Assembly: GCF_021183625.1 (NCBI RefSeq)
Contig: NZ_CP089214.1
Location: 4,464,001-4,528,000 of the forward strand
DNA from: Nocardia asteroides
GTDB lineage: Bacteria; Actinomycetota; Actinomycetes; Mycobacteriales; Mycobacteriaceae
DNA length: 64,000 nucleotides
Reading direction: 5' to 3'
This document shows, one piece after another, positions 60,525-64,000 of the stretch (positions within the stretch are counted from its first letter, which is position 1; each line of letters opens with the position of its first letter). The notes beneath the pieces are model-generated. The model saw only the letters and a program-made list of their open reading frames with translations, searched no databases and was not told the origin of the DNA. Made by a program: the position numbers and the translations under genes.

Positions 60525-61055
60525 TCACTCCGCGGGCCGCCCGCGCTCGTCCGGCGCCGTGTTGATCGACCAGGCGGCGTGCGGCACGTAGAACTCCCTC
60601 CCGGTCTCGTCCCTGGCCAGGATCGGCAGCTGGATCTCGACCCCGACCAGTCGCAGGTTCGGCTCCGGCCGGGAATCCAGCGTGACCGCGAGCGCCTCGT
60701 CGCCGAAGTCGTCGTGGGCGACCAGCCGGTCCACCTGCTCGCCGTCCGGCCGCTCGTAGATCAGCTGGGCCAGCCACGGCGCCTCGGCGATCTGCGGCGG
60801 CAGCGAGAGCTGTAGCGGGTAGCCGGCCGGGACGGCGAGGTCGACGGTCTCGCCGTAGCGGCAGTCCGCCATCGAGACCGAGCAGTAGAGGAACGGCGCG
60901 ACGGTCACGGTGCGGCCGTGCGCGTACGCGGTGACCGCCGGGTCCTTGCGCGGGGCGTCCCGGATCAGCACGGCGAGCACGCCCGCGTAGGCGGTGACCG
61001 CCACCAGCAGGGCGACGGCGGAGATCGCGACGACGGTACGGGTTCTGGTCGACAC
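60525..61055 (-). CDS. DUF2771 protein, membrane-anchored
   Basis: 176 aa. N-terminal anchor (~8-30), then a beta-rich DUF2771 domain with one Cys pair (YCSVSMADC). GTG 61055 has GAGGAG upstream. Lies 14 nt downstream of the MFS gene on the same strand. Confidence 0.85.
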   Translation of the reverse strand: MSTRTRTVVAISAVALLVAVTAYAGVLAVLIRDAPRKDPAVTAYAHGRTVTVAPFLYCSVSMADCRYGETVDLAVPAGYPLQLSLPPQIAEAPWLAQLIYERPDGEQVDRLVAHDDFGDEALAVTLDSRPEPNLRLVGVEIQLPILARDETGREFYVPHAAWSINTAPDERGRPAE

Positions 61056-61069
61056 CAGCGGGGCTCTCC

Positions 61070-62797
61070 TCAGCGAGTGGGTGGCGGGCCGGGATCGACC
61101 CTGGTGGCGTGCGGCACTTCCTGCTCCGCGTGCTGCGGCCGGTTGCCGCCGAGGCCGGGCAGCAGCGAGTGGCCGCGGTGGCTGAGCACGGTCTGGACCA
61201 GCCCGAGCAGGACAACGCCGGACACCACGGCGAAACCCTTCCACCACTCGGTCGGCAGCAGCACACCGCCCGCCCCGCCGATCACCCAGCTCAGCTGTAG
61301 CACCGTCTCCGACCTGCCGAAACCGGAGGCGATGGACTCCGGCGGCAGGTCGTCCTGGATCGCGGCGTCCAGCGAGACCTTGGCCAGCGCGCTGGCGGCC
61401 GAGGCGATCAGCGCGGCGATCGCCGCGCCGAGCAGGTTGTTCAGCAGGATGGCGAGCACCGCCACCACCGTGCACGCGGTGGCGCAGTACACGACGATCA
61501 GCGCGGGCTTGCCGAGCTGGATCCTGGCGCCGCTGGCATTGCCGGTGAAGTTGCCGATCGCGGCGGCCGCGCCGACCGCGCCGAGCATGGCCGCCTGCCG
61601 CACCGGGCTCTCCCCGCTGCCCTTCGCCACGAACGCCACGTAGAAGGTCAGGAAGCCGGTCAGCACCCGGATGGCGCTGTTGCCCCAGAGCCCGGTGACC
61701 ACCGAGCGGCCGAGCGGCTGCCTGCGCTTGCGCGCGGGGACGGCGGCGGCGGCGTCCGGCGCGAGCACCTCGGTGGTGGCGTCGGCGCCGTGGTAGCCGA
61801 GCGTCGCGGGCACCTCGCCCTCGGTGACCTCCACCCAGGACGGGATGCGCAGGCTCAGGTAGACGCCCGCGGCGGCGATCAGCGTGGCGAGCACCAGCGC
61901 GCCGTTCGAGCCGAAGATCGCCGCGGTGCCGCCCGCCACCGCGCCCGCGCCGAGCGTCCCGCCGACCAGCCCGAAGACCGTGAGCCGGGAGTTGGTGCGG
62001 ACCAGGTCGATCTCCGGTGGCAGCACCCGCGGCGTCACCGCGCTCTTCAGCACCGCGAACGACTTGCTGCCGATCAGCATGCAGAGCGCGAGCGGGTAGA
62101 GCCCCCAGGTGTCGAACTCCAGGATGAGCAGTACCGCGATCACCGCGCGGAAGGCGAACGAGGAGGCGAGCGCGAGCCTGCGCCCGCGCTGCAGCCGGTC
62201 CAGCAGCGGGCCGATGAGCGGGGCGATCACCGCGAACGGGGCGATCGTGATCAGCAGGTAGAGCGCCACGTTGGTCTTGCTCTCCGCGGTGGCGCTGGCG
62301 AAGAACAGGGTGTTGGCCAGCGCGACCGCGATCGCCGCGTCCAGCGCGAAGTTCGCCATGGTGGCGTAGGTGAGCGCGGTCAGCCCGGACTCGTCGGCGC
62401 CGTTCGCCTTCGCCGCGCGCTGGAAGGTCGCGATGCCGCGCTCGGTGAGCTGACGGCCGCGCATGGCGGCGACCCGGGTGACGGTGAGTTTGCGCGGGGT
62501 CCGCCGCGGCTCGTCGCCGGGCGGTTGCTGCTCCGGCGGCGCGGCGTCGGTCTCGAACGGGATGGTGGTCGGGCGGGTCGTGCCGGGGCGGTCCACCCGC
62601 GGGCCGGTGCGCGGGGCGCGCTTGCGGATGAACGGGCGGGTGCGCGGCGCCGCGTCCACCCGGCGGCGCGGGGGCAGCGGTCCGCGGGAATCGTTCGGCG
62701 GGGGATACCGGTCGAAGCCGGGGTGGCCCGGGGTCGTCTCGTCGTCGCCGTCCCAGCGACCGCGGTTGGCACCGGTGGGTTCGCGGGGAGTGGTCAC
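61070..62797 (-). CDS. MFS transporter with long cytoplasmic N-terminus
   Basis: 575 aa, ~12 helices starting near residue 145; residues 1-115 are a charged, Pro/Arg-rich cytoplasmic tail. Resembles the Rv0876c type. Substrate unknown. GTG 62797 is the start. Likely co-transcribed with DUF2771. Confidence 0.85.
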   Translation of the reverse strand: MTTPREPTGANRGRWDGDDETTPGHPGFDRYPPPNDSRGPLPPRRRVDAAPRTRPFIRKRAPRTGPRVDRPGTTRPTTIPFETDAAPPEQQPPGDEPRRTPRKLTVTRVAAMRGRQLTERGIATFQRAAKANGADESGLTALTYATMANFALDAAIAVALANTLFFASATAESKTNVALYLLITIAPFAVIAPLIGPLLDRLQRGRRLALASSFAFRAVIAVLLILEFDTWGLYPLALCMLIGSKSFAVLKSAVTPRVLPPEIDLVRTNSRLTVFGLVGGTLGAGAVAGGTAAIFGSNGALVLATLIAAAGVYLSLRIPSWVEVTEGEVPATLGYHGADATTEVLAPDAAAAVPARKRRQPLGRSVVTGLWGNSAIRVLTGFLTFYVAFVAKGSGESPVRQAAMLGAVGAAAAIGNFTGNASGARIQLGKPALIVVYCATACTVVAVLAILLNNLLGAAIAALIASAASALAKVSLDAAIQDDLPPESIASGFGRSETVLQLSWVIGGAGGVLLPTEWWKGFAVVSGVVLLGLVQTVLSHRGHSLLPGLGGNRPQHAEQEVPHATRVDPGPPPTR

Positions 62798-62846
62798 GCC
62801 CTCAATTCTGGCGCATCCGCGCCGGTGCCGTTCACCGGCGGCGTGC

Positions 62847-63623
62847 TCACCCCTCCTGGACGAACCGGACCTCGAAGACCGACGGCCAGTATTTGCCGGT
62901 GATCAGGAAGCGATCGGTGCCGGGCAGGTGCGCGATGCCGTTCAGCACATCGGCGCCTGCGCGCTGGGTGGCGGAGAGCAGCCCGGAGCCGTCGATGGCG
63001 GCGAGCACCGCGCCGGAGCCGGGGTCGATGCGCAGGATCTCGTTCGTCGGCCAGTTGTTGGCGTACACCGAACCGTCCGGCGCGCAGTCGAGTTCGTTCA
63101 GCCGGGCCTCGTTGTGGCCGGTCAGCCTGGTGCTGCCGATGATGTCGAAGGTGGCCGGGTCGCGCAGGGTCAGGGTGTCCGAGCCGTTGCTCATGACCAG
63201 CGTCCCCTCCCTTGCGCAGAGCCCCCAGCCCTCGCCCTCGTAGCGCACCCGGCGGCGCTCGGCCAGGGTGCCGGGGTCGCGCTCGACGGCGACGCCGTCC
63301 TGCCAGGTGAGCTGCCACACGGAGTCGTGCACGGCGGCCACCCCCTCGCCGAAGAGCGGGGCGGGGAGGTCGGCGCGCGCGAGCTCGGCGCCGGTCTCGA
63401 GATCGGTGGCGCGGACCCAGGACTGCCCCGGTTTGCCGGTGCCCTCGTAGAGCACCGGCCCGGCCACATCGAGGCCCTGGGTGAAGGCGCCGGGGTCGTG
63501 CGGACGGGTGCCGACGACCTCGATCCGCCAGCGTGGCGTTTCCTCACCCGCGCCTCCACACGCGGCCATGGCGAGCAGAGCGAGCGCGAGCAGGGCAGCC
63601 GACGTACGCCGGTTGGGGTTCAT
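62847..63623 (-). CDS. Glutaminyl-peptide cyclotransferase-like lipoprotein
   Basis: 258 aa. Lipobox MAAC (Cys21), then a five-bladed beta-propeller-like glutamine cyclotransferase fold (GAFTQGLDV, YANNWPTNEILRIDP, NGIAHLPGTDRFLITGKYWP). It converts N-terminal Gln to pyroglutamate or acts as an orphan propeller. Leaderless: TACATT ends 7 nt before ATG 63623. Confidence 0.87.
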   Translation of the reverse strand: MNPNRRTSAALLALALLAMAACGGAGEETPRWRIEVVGTRPHDPGAFTQGLDVAGPVLYEGTGKPGQSWVRATDLETGAELARADLPAPLFGEGVAAVHDSVWQLTWQDGVAVERDPGTLAERRRVRYEGEGWGLCAREGTLVMSNGSDTLTLRDPATFDIIGSTRLTGHNEARLNELDCAPDGSVYANNWPTNEILRIDPGSGAVLAAIDGSGLLSATQRAGADVLNGIAHLPGTDRFLITGKYWPSVFEVRFVQEG

Positions 63624-63640
63624 GCGGCAAAATGTAGGCC

Positions 63641-64000
63641 GTGAGCGCAGTTTCTGTTACGGAGGCCGGCGTACGGCCCCTCCTGGCCGACGCCGTCGAG
63701 CTGGCTCGACGTGCGCTCGTGGAGCTGGAATCGACCGGCGTCGGGCAGCACCTCGGCGTCAGTTCCGAGGACGAGGCCGCGGCGACGCACCGCTTCGAGG
63801 CCACCCTCCCCGGGTACCGGGGCTGGCAGTGGGCCGTCGTCGTGGCCGCGGCGCCCGGCGACGACCGGGTGACGGTGAGCGAGTCCGCCCTGCTGCCGGG
63901 GCCGGACGCGCTGGTCGCGCCGGACTTCGTGCCGTGGGACCAGCGGGTCCGCCCCGGTGATCTCGGGCCGGGTGATCTGCTGCCGTCCATCGAGAACGAC
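63641..64000 (+). CDS. DUF3027 protein (3' end missing)
   Basis: First 120 codons of a gene running off the right edge. It opens MSAVSVTEAGVRPLL, with conserved-looking GYRGWQWAVVVAAAPGDDRVTVSESALLPG. This matches DUF3027 of actinobacteria, function unknown. GTG 63641 is 17 nt from the divergent lipoprotein start. Confidence 0.8.
   Translation, partial: MSAVSVTEAGVRPLLADAVELARRALVELESTGVGQHLGVSSEDEAAATHRFEATLPGYRGWQWAVVVAAAPGDDRVTVSESALLPGPDALVAPDFVPWDQRVRPGDLGPGDLLPSIEND

Overview
The window is a stretch of actinobacterial chromosome, very probably Nocardia or a close mycolic-acid relative. The evidence is the very high GC content, mycothiol synthase, resuscitation-promoting factor, LCP and Ppm1/PlsB envelope genes, a nocobactin/mycobactin-type siderophore pair under IdeR-like iron boxes, and many leaderless genes with TANNNT placed 6-8 nt before ATG/GTG. 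Gene order recalls two Mycobacterium tuberculosis blocks (Rv0813c-Rv0824c and Rv0858c-Rv0876c), joined by Nocardia-type accessory DNA. That comparison is from memory. No rRNA, CRISPR array, prophage or insertion sequence was found.

Layout. 0-6 kb: the 3' end of cydC; a 12-codon ORF with an extreme Shine-Dalgarno and its own promoter; then a minus-strand sulfur block (FABP protein, a 31-aa membrane peptide, DUF1416, thiosulfate sulfurtransferase, DUF4395) behind a cysteine-rich leader peptide; then a membrane thioredoxin and LmeA. 6-12.6 kb: glnR, mshD, the phosphate transporter pstSCAB behind a PHO-box-like repeat, and phoU. 12.7-17.4 kb: a large LCP ligase, a tRNA dihydrouridine synthase and the acyl desaturase desA1. 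18-20.8 kb: tRNA-Lys, an orphan gamma-butyrolactone-receptor-like TetR with a long AT-richer upstream region, tRNA-Glu, tRNA-Asp, tRNA-Phe and a second TetR. 20.9-26.5 kb: ppm1 and the phospholipid genes plsB and HAD-plsC. 26.7-33.3 kb: convergent nbtS (salicylate synthase) and nbtT (salicyl-AMP ligase), each with iron boxes, separated by an accessory cassette (DUF4254, a small hypothetical, HTH/TPR regulator, SLOG-like protein, 2H phosphoesterase). 33.4-39.6 kb: an SDR, then the nitrate/nitrite assimilation operon (nitrate reductase, unknown 117-aa protein, nirB, nirD). 39.8-46.2 kb: AhpD-like protein, aroF behind a Tyr-Trp-Phe leader peptide and attenuator, a long hairpin beside a 19-nt tandem repeat, GNAT, ECF sigma factor, a repeat peptide, an aminotransferase, a DHFR-like reductase and a LysE exporter. 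46.2-48.3 kb: a three-gene ESX-type toxin cassette. 48.4-64 kb: XPB helicase, DUF3239, LysE, M1 peptidase, a membrane DnaJ-C protein, coiled-coil protein, lipoprotein, helicase-associated protein, rpf behind a probable c-di-AMP riboswitch and a CRP-type site, a cold-shock protein, DUF2771, MFS, glutamine cyclotransferase, and the 5' part of a DUF3027 gene.

How the genes work together. Nutrient sensing is the main theme: sulfur (Cys leader), phosphate (pst/phoU), nitrogen (glnR and the nas-nir operon), iron (nbtS/nbtT) and aromatic amino acids (aroF leader). The best candidates for undescribed biology are the ESX-like toxin/lipoprotein cassette (46254-48287), the SLOG/2H/DUF4254 cassette (28226-31670), the tiny ORF at 1526 and the repeat region at 41582-41820.
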